In this document: one piece after another, positions 18,264 through 27,846 of the stretch
How the letters are laid out: every line of letters begins with the position of its first letter
Position numbering within the stretch: position 1 is the first letter of the stretch
Assembly (NCBI RefSeq): GCF_900070355.1
Contig: NZ_LN849456.1
Coordinates: 1,736,001-1,800,000, forward strand
DNA from: Devriesea agamarum
GTDB taxonomy: Bacteria > Actinomycetota > Actinomycetes > Actinomycetales > Dermabacteraceae
Direction of reading: 5' to 3'
Length of the DNA stretch: 64,000 nt
Made by a program: the position numbers and the translations under genes
The notes under the pieces: generated by a model
The model's database searches: none
What the model saw: only the letters and a program-made list of their open reading frames with translations
Told to the model about the DNA's origin: nothing

Positions 18264-20486
18264 ATGGCGGCGCGTCCTCGTTCGCTCGCAGATTCACTGC
18301 GCAGCTTCTCCGATGACCGGCTCACCGAGTTGTTCTCGGCCCGGCCTGATCTTGCAACGCCCGTTCCCAAGGGGATTTCTCAGCTCGCGGCCCGAGCCGC
18401 CGGAACCGGCAGTGTGCATCGCGCCCTGTCCAGCCTCACCCTGCCAGAGTTTCGACTCGCGGAAGTGTTATGTGCTCTGCCCGACGGCACCTCCCTGCAA
18501 GCTGTCGCCTCTGCCTGCGGGTGCACCCCCACCGCTGTGCGCGGCCCGTTATACCGTTTGGCTACCCTCGCGCTCGTGTGGGGGGATAAGAATCTGACCC
18601 CGGTGAGGTCGCTGCGCTCCATCCTCACCACTCCGGCGGGCTTGGCCCCGGTCCATGAGAACGATCCCGACCCCTCAACCACAGCCGCCCTCATCGCACG
18701 ACTCGATGATCGGGATCGCGCTCGCGTAGACCAACTGGCATGGGAAAGCAGCCGGTTGCGCGGGGACCCGTCATCGCCGACAGCCTCTCTCCTTCTACGC
18801 TCAGGCATAGCCCGACAAGACGGCGATGACCTGGTCATTCCCCGGCCCGTGCAGCTGGCGTTGCGGGACGGGCTGGTCTATCCCAGTCTCCCGGTCGATC
18901 CCCCGGCGATTCCCTCCGGAGAGGGCCGCAACGAGGTGCCCGAGAGCACAATTCAGGCGCTGACAGCCCAGGCCATTGATGCCGCGTTTGAAACCATCCG
19001 CGTGGTGCGTCAGCTCACCCTGTTCGACGATGATCCTCCATCCGTTTTGAAGCGTGGCGGTTTAGCGAGTCGTGACCTCAAACGGTTAGCGACCCGCGCC
19101 GAGACCACCTCGTTTGCTTTCGCAACACTGCTCCACACCGCATGGTCGGCCGGGCTACTCGGCCACAACGGACAGGTATGGCAGCTGACCAGAGACTATG
19201 ACGAGTTCGCCGGACACGATTCGGCTGAACGCTGGTCAGAGCTCGCGACCGCCTGGGCCGGAAGTCACCTCGTGACCGGCCTGGTGGGAACTGCGGAACC
19301 AGCTGGACGCCTGATGGGACAGGCGCCCTCAAAGTCTGCCCCTCAGCCTCGGCCCGCGCTGTCCGACTCCCTTGCACCACCCGGGGCCCGCACCCGTCGC
19401 CGGATTCTTCTGCGGTTTCTGGCGCGTGGTGGATGTGCCGTGCGCGTTGAACCATCCGTTCTCACCGACGTTCTATCATGGTCATTCCCACTGGTCAGAC
19501 GCAGTTTATTGGAGGTTGAAACCGACTCCTTTTGCCGGGAGGCCAGCGTTTTAGGCTTGCTCGCCGGTGGGGTGCTCTCACCCCTTGGCCTCGCCCTCGC
19601 TTCTCACCTCGGCGGGACCGATGTTGAAGCTCAACGCGCCGCTGCCCGCACGTTTACCGATCTCGCTCCTGCCCCCGTCGAGGACATTTTGTTGCAGGCG
19701 GATCTCACCGGGGTTATTCCTGGGCGCCCGGGTCGCCGCGTCGCCACCGTGTTGAACTGGTCCGACACGGTATCGCGCGGAGGCGCTGTCACCGTCCGTT
19801 TCAGCTCATCCTCGATTCGCCGGGCTCTTGAGGCTGGACGGGATGTCGATGACCTGCTGGATGTTCTTGGCAGCTGCGCCCCCACGGGTATTCCGCAAGC
19901 ATTGGAGTATCTGATCGCGGATGAGTGTCGCCGGGTTGGCCAGGTCAAAGTGGGGCGGGCAAGCACGTTTATTACCGGTGATACCCAAATACTTGACCTT
20001 TTGCTGGCCCGTTCCGAAGCTGCGGTGTTGGCTCTGGCACGGATTGCCCCCACCGTCGCGGTCACCAGTTCCGACCCGGGATTTGTGATGCAGGTGGTGC
20101 GCTCATGCGATCTGGCACCGCTCGCGGTGGGAACAGCGGGACGGACCGTGCGTCTGCCCTCTGAACACGGTCTGCGTGGCGGCCCCGTGGAGACGCCGCG
20201 CATTGAGCGCAATAACCAGCCCGAATTACAGCTTCCCGCCGACGAGGTCGTGCGCAGACTGCGCACCGCCGATGCCCATCCAGATCAGACTTTCACGGTC
20301 ACTGACCGGCTCCTTGAGGCCATCGCGGAAGGCCAACCACTACACATCGGGATCGTCGATGGGAAAGGCGGAATTATCACTAGGCAGGCCGTTCCGCTAT
20401 CCCTGGACGGGGGTCGACTGCGCGCCCGCGATGTGCGCGGTGACGACGAGTTCACGGTGTTGGTGCATAGAGTGACGCTCGGATAA
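18264..20486 (+). CDS. helicase-associated protein (Helicase_C_3 / XPB-Ssl2 type)
   Basis: This protein of about 740 residues starts at an ATG with GGAAGG three bases upstream. It has an N-terminal region with repeated winged-helix-like segments (LTLPEFRLAEVLCALPDG...AVASACGCTPTAVRGPLYRL) and a C-terminal region from about 520. That region holds DLTGVIPGRPG, RFSSSSIRRALEAG, ITGDTQILDLLL and a final ILE/QPLHIGIVD strand set. These match the actinobacterial 'helicase conserved C-terminal domain 3' proteins. No Walker A or DEAD box is present, so it is not a helicase alone. It lies 2.6 kb from XPB, and the two commonly occur together, suggesting a partner role in repair or transcription. Confidence 0.82.
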   Translation: MAARPRSLADSLRSFSDDRLTELFSARPDLATPVPKGISQLAARAAGTGSVHRALSSLTLPEFRLAEVLCALPDGTSLQAVASACGCTPTAVRGPLYRLATLALVWGDKNLTPVRSLRSILTTPAGLAPVHENDPDPSTTAALIARLDDRDRARVDQLAWESSRLRGDPSSPTASLLLRSGIARQDGDDLVIPRPVQLALRDGLVYPSLPVDPPAIPSGEGRNEVPESTIQALTAQAIDAAFETIRVVRQLTLFDDDPPSVLKRGGLASRDLKRLATRAETTSFAFATLLHTAWSAGLLGHNGQVWQLTRDYDEFAGHDSAERWSELATAWAGSHLVTGLVGTAEPAGRLMGQAPSKSAPQPRPALSDSLAPPGARTRRRILLRFLARGGCAVRVEPSVLTDVLSWSFPLVRRSLLEVETDSFCREASVLGLLAGGVLSPLGLALASHLGGTDVEAQRAAARTFTDLAPAPVEDILLQADLTGVIPGRPGRRVATVLNWSDTVSRGGAVTVRFSSSSIRRALEAGRDVDDLLDVLGSCAPTGIPQALEYLIADECRRVGQVKVGRASTFITGDTQILDLLLARSEAAVLALARIAPTVAVTSSDPGFVMQVVRSCDLAPLAVGTAGRTVRLPSEHGLRGGPVETPRIERNNQPELQLPADEVVRRLRTADAHPDQTFTVTDRLLEAIAEGQPLHIGIVDGKGGIITRQAVPLSLDGGRLRARDVRGDDEFTVLVHRVTLG

Positions 20487-20606
20487 TGTGAGGCTTTGTC
20501 ACGCAGTCACGCCGTCACGAAAGTCACCTGGACGGCAGAATCCGCGTCATGGACAATATTCGCGATAGTTTGCCCTTTTCCGCAGTTCACTCTCCCCGAG
20601 GATGTC

Positions 20607-20993
20607 ATGAGCGATAACAACCCCTACACCCAGCAGTCGCCCTACAACCCGGGCGAGCCCAGCAACCCAGGCGAGCCCTACAATGCAGGCCAGCCCTACA
20701 CCCAGGCAGCCCCCTACGCCCCGGCGGTCCCCAATGCTGGCGATGTCGAGTCGGCGCGCACTCGGGCTCTGGTCGCCATGATCATCGGGTTTGTGTGTGG
20801 CGGCACAATCCCCGGCATCCTCGGCCTCGTCGCCTTCCTCAAAGCCAATGATGACCCGCAACAGTCCCGCACCCTCACCAAGTGGGCATGGATCGTCTTC
20901 GGGATCTTCTGGGCAATCGGAATTATCTTTTTTATTCTCTATGTTGTGCTCATCATCTTCGTGACAGCCGGCACCGCACCCTCAGGAGTCTGA
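20607..20993 (+). CDS. small two-helix membrane protein with Pro/Tyr-rich repeats
   Basis: The ATG at 20607 has GAGG upstream and gives 128 residues. The first 50 are a low-complexity head with repeats of P(Y/S)N(P/A)G(E/Q)P. Two helices follow (ALVAMIIGFVCGGTIPGILGLVAFL and WAWIVFGIFWAIGIIFFILYVVLIIF) with a short polar loop. This is the common actinobacterial DUF4190/CD225-like architecture; function is unknown. It follows the helicase-associated gene and ends before a strong terminator. Confidence 0.75.
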   Translation: MSDNNPYTQQSPYNPGEPSNPGEPYNAGQPYTQAAPYAPAVPNAGDVESARTRALVAMIIGFVCGGTIPGILGLVAFLKANDDPQQSRTLTKWAWIVFGIFWAIGIIFFILYVVLIIFVTAGTAPSGV

Positions 20994-21143
20994 CCAGGCG
21001 GTTTAGCGACGGGCTCCGCGGCACCCGGATCGCCCGTATGAGCACGGTGAATGCCTCCACGGCACCTCACCCAAGAACGGCAACTTCACAGCTAACACCT
21101 GACCCAATCCGGTGTCGGCATCGCCATCAACCCTCAGTAGCGC

Positions 21144-21182
21144 ACGTGGGCCGGCATCCTCAATGAGGATGCCGGCCCACGT
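21144..21182. terminator. strong bidirectional terminator between convergent genes
   Basis: A near-perfect 19-base inverted repeat (arms 21144-21162 and 21164-21182) lies between the rightward small membrane protein and leftward gnd. The T-run is short. The position between two convergent gene ends supports a shared terminator. Confidence 0.8.
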
Positions 21183-21209
21183 CAGTAACCAGCCCGCGTC
21201 AGCTAAGAG

Positions 21210-22682
21210 TCAGTGCGAGGATCCCTCCGACTCAACTTCCTGACGGTCCTCCGACCACAAAGTGTGAAAGGTGCCGGGAGCGTCAACGCGCTTATAGGTA
21301 TGCGCACCGAAGAAGTCGCGCTGCGCCTGCACCAAAGCGGCTGGGAGTCGTTCGGCACGGATAGCGTCGTAGTACGAAAGCGTCGAGGAGAACACCGGGG
21401 CCGGGTACCCCGAGGTTGCCGCGAAGGCCACGATGCGCCGCCACGCCGGCACCACCTTGCGCATTTCCTCAGTGAAGTATTCGTCCGACAGCAGCAACGG
21501 AAGATCGCTGCGCCGCTGGTACGCCTCGGTGATCCGATTGAGGAACCGAGCCCGGATAATGCAGCCACCGCGCCAGATTCGAGCCATCGCACCGCGGTCG
21601 ATGTTCCACCCATACTGCGCGGCCGCAGCATTGATCTCGTCGAAGCCCTGCGAGTAGGCCACTAACTTGGATGCGTAGAGCGCCTGACGCAGATCTTCAA
21701 TGAACGCGTCGCGGTCAGCGATCTCGACCGTCTCGGCGAGCGCGGGCAGGCTAGCGCGGGCAGCCTCACGCTGAGGCACAGAACCGGAGACAGAACGGGC
21801 AAAGGTTGCCTCGGCAATACCGGTCACCGGAACCCCAAGGTCCAGCGCGGTCTGCACGGTCCAGGTTCCCGTGCCCTTTTGTCCAGCCTGGTCGAGGATG
21901 ATATCCACAAACGCCTCGCCCGTCTTTGCATCGACGTGGCGCAACACCTCGGCGGTGATCTCCACCAGGTAAGACTCCAGTGGTCCCCGATTCCATTCAG
22001 CGAACACGTCGCCAATCTCCTGGGCGCTCATGCCGAGCGCGCGGTGCATGAGGTCATATGCCTCGGAGATCACCTGCATGTCGGCATATTCGATGCCGTT
22101 GTGGACCATTTTGACGAAGTGTCCAGCGCCATCGGCCCCCACATACGTGCAGCAGGGTTCCCCGTCCACATGGGCCGAAATCTTCTCAAACATGGGCCCG
22201 AGCCGGTCATACGATTCGGGGGTGCCACCCGGCATGATCGACGGCCCGTTCAACGCGCCTTCTTCACCGCCGGAAACTCCAGCCCCCACAAAGTGCAGCC
22301 CCTTCTCGCGCAGGGCCGCCTCACGCCTGAGAGTATCGGTAAACAGCGCATTCCCGCAGTCCACGATGATGTCACCCGGTTCCATCCGGGAGGCGAGCTC
22401 ATCAATCACTGCGTCGGTTGCACGTCCGGCTTTGACCATAATGATCGCCACCCGAGGTTTTTGCAGGGACGCGACGAAGTCATCCATGGACTCCGAGGGG
22501 TAAAACGAACCTTCATCCCCATGCTCATCCATCACTTTCTCGGTTTTGGCCACGCTGCGGTTGTGGATCGCGACGTTAAAACCTTTGTGAGCGAGGTTGC
22601 GCGCGAGGTTGGATCCCATCACCGCCATTCCGGTCACGCCGATATCGGCGACGTTCGCGGGCGAGGGTTCAAAGCTAGCCAT
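21210..22682 (-). CDS. gnd: 6-phosphogluconate dehydrogenase, decarboxylating
   Basis: This 490-residue enzyme of the oxidative pentose phosphate pathway turns 6-phosphogluconate into ribulose 5-phosphate, CO2 and NAD(P)H. The N-terminal Rossmann motif is IGVTGMAVMGSNLARNLA, followed by HNRSVAKTE. The substrate-binding segment VGAGVSGGEEGALNGPSIMPGG and the catalytic lysine region AGHFVKMVHNGIEYADMQ are intact, as is the C-terminal IWRGGCIIRARFL. Length equals that of dimeric long-form enzymes. Coenzyme preference is probably NADP, from the Asn-Arg-Ser after the second strand. It is monocistronic. Confidence 0.96.
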   Translation of the reverse strand: MASFEPSPANVADIGVTGMAVMGSNLARNLAHKGFNVAIHNRSVAKTEKVMDEHGDEGSFYPSESMDDFVASLQKPRVAIIMVKAGRATDAVIDELASRMEPGDIIVDCGNALFTDTLRREAALREKGLHFVGAGVSGGEEGALNGPSIMPGGTPESYDRLGPMFEKISAHVDGEPCCTYVGADGAGHFVKMVHNGIEYADMQVISEAYDLMHRALGMSAQEIGDVFAEWNRGPLESYLVEITAEVLRHVDAKTGEAFVDIILDQAGQKGTGTWTVQTALDLGVPVTGIAEATFARSVSGSVPQREAARASLPALAETVEIADRDAFIEDLRQALYASKLVAYSQGFDEINAAAAQYGWNIDRGAMARIWRGGCIIRARFLNRITEAYQRRSDLPLLLSDEYFTEEMRKVVPAWRRIVAFAATSGYPAPVFSSTLSYYDAIRAERLPAALVQAQRDFFGAHTYKRVDAPGTFHTLWSEDRQEVESEGSSH

Positions 22683-22867
22683 ATAGATGCTCCTTGTGCT
22701 GGTGCGGGAACGGCGCGCGGTCGTGTATACCCTGCAAGGCCCGTATCGCGGCGAGTTACCACCGGGCTACGGGATCGACCGGGCTCAATGGGCAAGAGTT
22801 TAGTCATGCGAAACGAACGGAACCTGATTCCTGGTCGAATGCGGGACCGCAGTTCGCATGCACGGCA

Positions 22868-22968
22868 CTGTTGCACAGCGGATGTGAGGCACCGTCACCG
22901 CACATAGGACAGGTGAAGCACTAACCGGTGGTATACCCAGGGCACGTGAATCACTGCTGTTGCACAGC
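22868..22968. repeat. two copies of CTGTTGCACAG in the gnd/XPB spacer
   Basis: The 11-mer occurs at 22868-22878 and 22957-22967. The second copy extends to a perfect 13-base palindrome GCTGT-TGC-ACAGC (22956-22968). They lie between two divergent genes and may be a paired regulator site. No regulator is next to them. The rest of 22683-23066 shows no gene. Confidence 0.45.
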
Positions 22969-23066
22969 ATGGCGTGCGCAACGGCGGTGATACCGGCGCT
23001 GAGCAGTGTCTGCGGGCTCCGGCATGCGCGCAGATAGAATCGGCGGGGGCGAGATCGGATACAGCA

Positions 23067-24755
23067 ATGGATGGCAATGGCGTGAATAACGGCGGTATAG
23101 GCGGTAGCAGCGTGAGCGGCGGAGCACTCATTGTTCAAAGCGATAAATCTTTACTCCTGGAAGTTGCCCATCCAGATTCGGAAGCCGCCCGTTTCGCCAT
23201 CGCCCCTTTCGCTGAGTTAGAGCGCGCACCCGAACATGTGCACACCTATCGGGTGACAGATCTTGGACTGTGGAACGCCCGCGCTGCTGGGTACGACGCG
23301 GAAACCGTGGTGTCTGCCCTGGTGGAACACTCCCGCTACCCGGTTCCACATTCGCTGCTCGTGGATGTGGCGGCGATTATGGACCGTTTCGGGCGTCTCC
23401 AATTGCAGGCCGATCCTGCACACGGCCTAGTGCTGCACGCTTTAGACCGGGCTGTGTTGGAGGAGGTGCTGCGCGCTAAACGAGTACAGGGCATGCTCGG
23501 TGCTCGGCTGGATGAGGCCACCGTACTGGTGCATCCCTCGGAGCGAGGGAACCTTAAACAAGCGTTGTTAAAGCTGGGGTGGCCCGCTGAAGATCTCGCC
23601 GGATACGTGGACGGCGAGGCACATCCGATGGCGCTGGTGGAGGACGGATGGTCGTTGCGTTCATATCAGCGCGAAGCAATTGACGCTTTCGCCCATGGCG
23701 GCTCCGGTGTGGTGGTTTTACCCTGCGGGGCCGGCAAAACAGTGGTCGGTGCCGGAGCCATGACCCGGATTGAACGCACCACACTGATTTTGGTGACGGG
23801 GACGGTGGCAGCGCGGCAGTGGAAGTCTGAGCTGGTGCGGCGCACCTCGCTCACCGAGGACGAGATCGGTGAGTACTCCGGTACCACCAAACAGATCCGC
23901 CCGGTCACCATTGCTACCTATCAGGTCCTCACCTCGAAACGGGGTGGAGTGCATCCCCATTTGGAGCTGATGAGCGCTCGCGATTGGGGCCTGATCGTAT
24001 ACGACGAAGTTCATCTGCTTCCGGCGCCTGTGTTCCGCATGACCGCTGATTTACAGGCTCGACGCCGTCTGGGGCTGACGGCGACTTTGGTGCGCGAGGA
24101 TGGCCGCGAGGGTGAGGTGTTTTCACTGATCGGGCCGAAGCGGTACGACGCCCCGTGGAAGGATCTGGAGACCCAGGGATACATTGCGCCTGCGGATTGC
24201 ACCGAGGTGAGGATCACCCTCCCGGATGCGGACCGGCTGGCGTATGCGATGGCGGAGGCTGAGGATCGCTACCGCCTGGGGGCCACGCATGCGGCAAAGG
24301 TTCCCGTGGTCAAGGCCCTGGTTGCTCGTCATGCGAAGGATCGAGTGCTGGTGATCGGGCAGTACTTGGATCAGCTGGAAGAAATCGCCGCGGCGCTCGG
24401 GGCTGACCTCGTGACAGGTCGAACCAGGGTGTCCGAACGCGAGCGACTATTCGAGGCGTTCCGCAGCGGGGAGATCACTCGTTTAGTGGTCTCGAAGGTG
24501 GCGAACTTTTCCATCGATCTTCCGGAAGCGGGCGTGGCGATTCAGGTTTCTGGGACCTTTGGGTCGCGTCAGGAGGAGGCTCAGCGTCTCGGTCGTATTT
24601 TGCGGCCCAAGGGGGATGGTCGGGCAGCTCATTTCTACACTTTGGTCACGCAGGATACGCAGGATCAGGATTTTGCCGCGCACCGTCAGCGTTTCTTAGC
24701 GGAGCAGGGGTATGCGTATCGGATTGTGGATGCCGATGACATCCCCAATGCATAG
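23067..24755 (+). CDS. XPB-type DNA repair/transcription helicase (superfamily 2)
   Basis: This protein of about 562 residues is a 3'-5' ATP-dependent helicase of the bacterial XPB family. Domains in order are an N-terminal DUF-like region (SLLLEVAHPDSEAARFAIAPFAELERAPEHVHTYRVTDLGLWNARAAG, about 28-75), a damage-recognition-like segment, the helicase core with Walker A PCGAGKTVVGA, and the DEVH box IVYDEVHLLP. Motif III is GLTATLVRED and motif VI is QRLGRILRPKGDG. The family text starts at about ALIVQSDKSLLLEV, so the long frame from 22974 is over-extended. I use ATG 23067; GTG 23112 is also possible. Role in nucleotide excision repair is inferred from the eukaryotic counterpart. Confidence 0.9.
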   Translation: MDGNGVNNGGIGGSSVSGGALIVQSDKSLLLEVAHPDSEAARFAIAPFAELERAPEHVHTYRVTDLGLWNARAAGYDAETVVSALVEHSRYPVPHSLLVDVAAIMDRFGRLQLQADPAHGLVLHALDRAVLEEVLRAKRVQGMLGARLDEATVLVHPSERGNLKQALLKLGWPAEDLAGYVDGEAHPMALVEDGWSLRSYQREAIDAFAHGGSGVVVLPCGAGKTVVGAGAMTRIERTTLILVTGTVAARQWKSELVRRTSLTEDEIGEYSGTTKQIRPVTIATYQVLTSKRGGVHPHLELMSARDWGLIVYDEVHLLPAPVFRMTADLQARRRLGLTATLVREDGREGEVFSLIGPKRYDAPWKDLETQGYIAPADCTEVRITLPDADRLAYAMAEAEDRYRLGATHAAKVPVVKALVARHAKDRVLVIGQYLDQLEEIAAALGADLVTGRTRVSERERLFEAFRSGEITRLVVSKVANFSIDLPEAGVAIQVSGTFGSRQEEAQRLGRILRPKGDGRAAHFYTLVTQDTQDQDFAAHRQRFLAEQGYAYRIVDADDIPNA

Positions 24756-24939
24756 GGCTCCGCTTTTCGGCTCCCTTTTGAATTTCCCCTATCTAGGCTC
24801 TCCCCAGCTGGGCCTGGACCAGCGACAATGAGGCCCTGGGGCGACTAAAGTGAGGGGTATCCCGCTCGAGGTGATCCAATGCGGCCCGTCTCGGTGGCCG
24901 CTGCCGCGATGAGATATCCGAGATGTGAAAGGCCTTGCC

Positions 24940-25371
24940 ATGACCACCCCTGATCCCGTTCCTCCCGCTGACATTCCGGCAACCTCGAACCCTCAGCCCA
25001 CCGCTGAGCCGAGCCCTACCTCTGCTCGCCGTTCCACAGCGGCCCCGGCCCCGGCCCCGAAGGTTAAGGCCTCGCCGGAATCGGCTGATCATCAGGGCGG
25101 AGGTAAAACAGCTGCCGTCTGGATTTCACTGATTATCGGCGCGGTCATCTTGGTTTTGCTGCTGGTCTTCATCATCCAAAACAGTGCGTCGACTCAGTTC
25201 ACGTACTTCTCGGCGCAGTTCTCGCTGCCGCTCGGGGTCGCGATGCTGCTCGCGGCGATTGCGGGCGCTCTGGTGATGGCGCTGGTGGGGTCGGTGCGTA
25301 TGTTGCAGATGGCGATGCGCATCCGGCGACTGGAGAAACAGCAAGCTAAAGCGAAACGCGCTTTCGAGTGA
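24940..25371 (+). CDS. LapA-domain (DUF1049) membrane protein
   Basis: ATG 24940, preceded by GAAAGG, gives 143 residues. A Pro/Ala/Thr-rich head of about 55 residues leads into two helices (AVWISLIIGAVILVLLLVFIIQN and LPLGVAMLLAAIAGALVMALVGSVRML). Between them is the family phrase QNSASTQFTYFSAQFSLPLG. A basic coiled tail (RIRRLEKQQAKAKRAF) ends it. LapA-domain proteins act in envelope assembly in proteobacteria; in actinobacteria the role is unknown. Confidence 0.85.
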   Translation: MTTPDPVPPADIPATSNPQPTAEPSPTSARRSTAAPAPAPKVKASPESADHQGGGKTAAVWISLIIGAVILVLLLVFIIQNSASTQFTYFSAQFSLPLGVAMLLAAIAGALVMALVGSVRMLQMAMRIRRLEKQQAKAKRAFE

Positions 25372-25501
25372 GCGTGATGCGGGGTGCGTGTCTGTGCGGG
25401 GGTGTCCTCGCGCAGCCTCGGATCCAGCCAGCCGAGATGCTATCAAAGTATGCTCACCCGACACTCAGGAAAATCACAAGATTGTCCCGGAAAATCGTTG
25501 C

Positions 25502-26215
25502 ATGAGCACCGATCAGGAATACGAGGCACGGCTTCTCGTCGTCGACGACGAGCCCAACATCCGTGACCTACTGGCGACGTCTCTGCGCTTCGCCGGATTC
25601 GAGGTCTTTACCGCATCCAATGGCAACGAAGCGATCCGTCAGGCCACCGAAAACACCCCTGACCTGATCGTCCTCGACGTCATGCTGCCAGACATGGACG
25701 GATTCACCGTCACCCGTCGACTGCGCGACCGAGGCGAACACTTCCCGATCCTATTCCTGACCGCCCGGGACGACACAAAAGACAAGGTGGCAGGCCTAAC
25801 CGTCGGTGGAGACGACTACGTCACCAAACCATTTAGCCTCGAAGAAGTCGTCGCACGCATCCGCGCCGTGCTGCGCCGCACCAGCATCCAAGGACAGGAC
25901 GCCTCAGACAGCGCACTGATCGTCGGCGACCTTCGCCTCGACGAAGATTCCCACGAAGTCACCAGAGCCGACTCCCCCATCGAACTGTCCCCCACCGAGT
26001 TCAAACTGCTGCGCTACCTGATGCTGAACTCCGGACGGGTTGTATCCAAGAACCAAATCCTCGACCATGTATGGGATTACGACTGGTCAGGAGAGGTCGG
26101 CATCGTGGAGTCCTACATTTCTTATCTGCGTCGAAAGATCGACATCGTCGGCCCGCCTATGATCCACACCAAGCGGGGCATCGGCTACGTGCTGCGCCCT
26201 GCTGAGAGCCGCTAA
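25502..26215 (+). CDS. OmpR/PhoB-family response regulator, PhoP-like
   Basis: ATG 25502 gives 237 residues. The receiver domain (about 8-125) has the acidic pocket VVDDE, the phospho-acceptor aspartate in LIVLDVMLPDMDGF and the lysine in GGDDYVTKPFSLEEV. A C-terminal winged helix (about 140-235) has LSPTEFKLLRYLMLNSGRVVSKNQILDHVW and ends IHTKRGIGYVLRP. It is strikingly close to mycobacterial PhoP over its whole length, by recall of that sequence. It pairs with the kinase 30 bp downstream. Confidence 0.93.
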   Translation: MSTDQEYEARLLVVDDEPNIRDLLATSLRFAGFEVFTASNGNEAIRQATENTPDLIVLDVMLPDMDGFTVTRRLRDRGEHFPILFLTARDDTKDKVAGLTVGGDDYVTKPFSLEEVVARIRAVLRRTSIQGQDASDSALIVGDLRLDEDSHEVTRADSPIELSPTEFKLLRYLMLNSGRVVSKNQILDHVWDYDWSGEVGIVESYISYLRRKIDIVGPPMIHTKRGIGYVLRPAESR

Positions 26216-26245
26216 CGCAGACGCCCACCCGCGTCCCCATCCGCC

Positions 26246-27814
26246 GTGCGTCCTAGGTTCTTCGATTCGTCCCGTCCCGTTTCACTGTGGACACGCTTTG
26301 TCGCGCTCGTTGCCTTTGTGCTCATCGCAGGCACGCTGATCACGGGGATCGCGTCTCTGTTTCTGCTGCAGCGCACCCTCATCCAAAGTGTCGACCGGGA
26401 CCTAGAACGCGCAATCACCCCGATGGTGGCGCGGGCCAACGATGAACGGCAACCGTCCGAACTGATCTCGTTCTCCCCTATCGATTTCGTCGTGGAGTAT
26501 CAAAATACGGCGGGCGAATCCGAGGGGAGGTACACCCACGCCCCTCAGGAAAACGTTCCGGTCAAGTTCCCACCACTCACCCGGGCTCAGGTGCTCGCCC
26601 TTAACGGCAGGCAATTCACCATCGTTGACTCCAACGACACCCGGTGGCGAGTGATGGCCGTTGCCAGTAATGTCCCCGACGGGGACTCCGTGCTCGTCGC
26701 CCTGCCGCTGCGCAGCGTGGACCGGACCATGCACGAAATGGGCATCGTAGTGATGATCGTGGGCAGCCTCGTCGTACTGGTGGGCATGTGCACCGGCGGG
26801 TTCCTTGCCCACCGGGCACTAGCTCCGCTGCGCGACGTCGAACTCACCGCCAGCCAGATCGCCGCCGGAGAACTATCTAAACGCGTCCCCGTCACCGATT
26901 CGTCCTATGAAGTGCACCAGCTCGGAATCTCTCTCAACGAGATGCTGATGCACATTGAACGCTCATTTGAAGCGCAGGCAATTTCCGAGAACAAAGCCAC
27001 CGCCTCCGAAGCGCGCATGCGCCGCTTTGTCGCCGATGCCTCCCATGAGCTGCGCACACCCCTAGCCGCTATCCGCGGATTCGGCGAACTGTATCGTATG
27101 GGTGCGCTCACGAAAGACGACGACGTCGCCTCCGCGATGCGGCGCATCGAAGACGAAGCCCAGCGCATGGGCTCACTGGTCGAAAATCTTTTGCGTCTAG
27201 CCCGGCTCGATGAAAACCCGCACGTCGATCTCAAACCAGTTGACCTCACCGGTGCACTCTTCGACGCCGCCCAGGATCTAAGAGCTCTGGACCCAGCCCG
27301 CACAGTCATGGTGTGCTCACTGGCGGGCACACCACTCACCGTCTCCCCGCATGTTCCAGTCACGGTGCTCGGCGACGAACCGGCACTGCGCCAGGTCATC
27401 CTAAACCTGGTGGGCAACGCCAACCGACACACCCCGAAGGGTTCCCCCGTGGAACTGGCAATCGGCACTCTCCGGCCCGGCGTTATCGCCTTTGAAGTGC
27501 GCGATCACGGTTCCGGAATCAGCCCGGAACAGCGGGAGCGGGTTTTCGAGCGGTTTTACCGCATGGACTCATCGCGTCAGCGCAAGCCCACCCAGGGAGG
27601 TGGAGCGGGCCTCGGTTTATCCATCGTGGCAACCATCGTCGAACAGCATGGCGGTCGGGTATCCATTCACGAAACCACGGGCGGGGGCGCCACCTTCCGT
27701 GTCGAACTGCGCGCCGCACCCGATGAGCATGCGGATGAGCCCGTGCCCGATGTTACCGCTCCGAGCGAGCCCACATGCTCACAACGCAGCGGTACAGCTC
27801 CCACCGAATCCTAG
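26246..27814 (+). CDS. sensor histidine kinase, cognate of the PhoP-like regulator
   Basis: This 522-residue kinase has a first helix at about 13-38 (WTRFVALVAFVLIAGTLITGIASLFLL), a sensor domain outside the membrane to about 160 and a second helix (VVMIVGSLVVLVGMCTGGFLA). HAMP follows, then HisKA with the phospho-histidine in DASHELRTPLAAIRGFGELYRMG (about 268). The ATP-binding region has N-box LVGNANRHTPKGS, G1 VRDHGSGISPEQ and G2 GGGAGLGLSIVATIV. The first codon is GTG. The order regulator-kinase and lack of other genes suggest one signalling unit. The signal is not deducible. Confidence 0.92.
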   Translation: MRPRFFDSSRPVSLWTRFVALVAFVLIAGTLITGIASLFLLQRTLIQSVDRDLERAITPMVARANDERQPSELISFSPIDFVVEYQNTAGESEGRYTHAPQENVPVKFPPLTRAQVLALNGRQFTIVDSNDTRWRVMAVASNVPDGDSVLVALPLRSVDRTMHEMGIVVMIVGSLVVLVGMCTGGFLAHRALAPLRDVELTASQIAAGELSKRVPVTDSSYEVHQLGISLNEMLMHIERSFEAQAISENKATASEARMRRFVADASHELRTPLAAIRGFGELYRMGALTKDDDVASAMRRIEDEAQRMGSLVENLLRLARLDENPHVDLKPVDLTGALFDAAQDLRALDPARTVMVCSLAGTPLTVSPHVPVTVLGDEPALRQVILNLVGNANRHTPKGSPVELAIGTLRPGVIAFEVRDHGSGISPEQRERVFERFYRMDSSRQRKPTQGGGAGLGLSIVATIVEQHGGRVSIHETTGGGATFRVELRAAPDEHADEPVPDVTAPSEPTCSQRSGTAPTES

Positions 27815-27846
27815 TTTCTCGCCGACACGGTAAGCACCGTCTAGTT

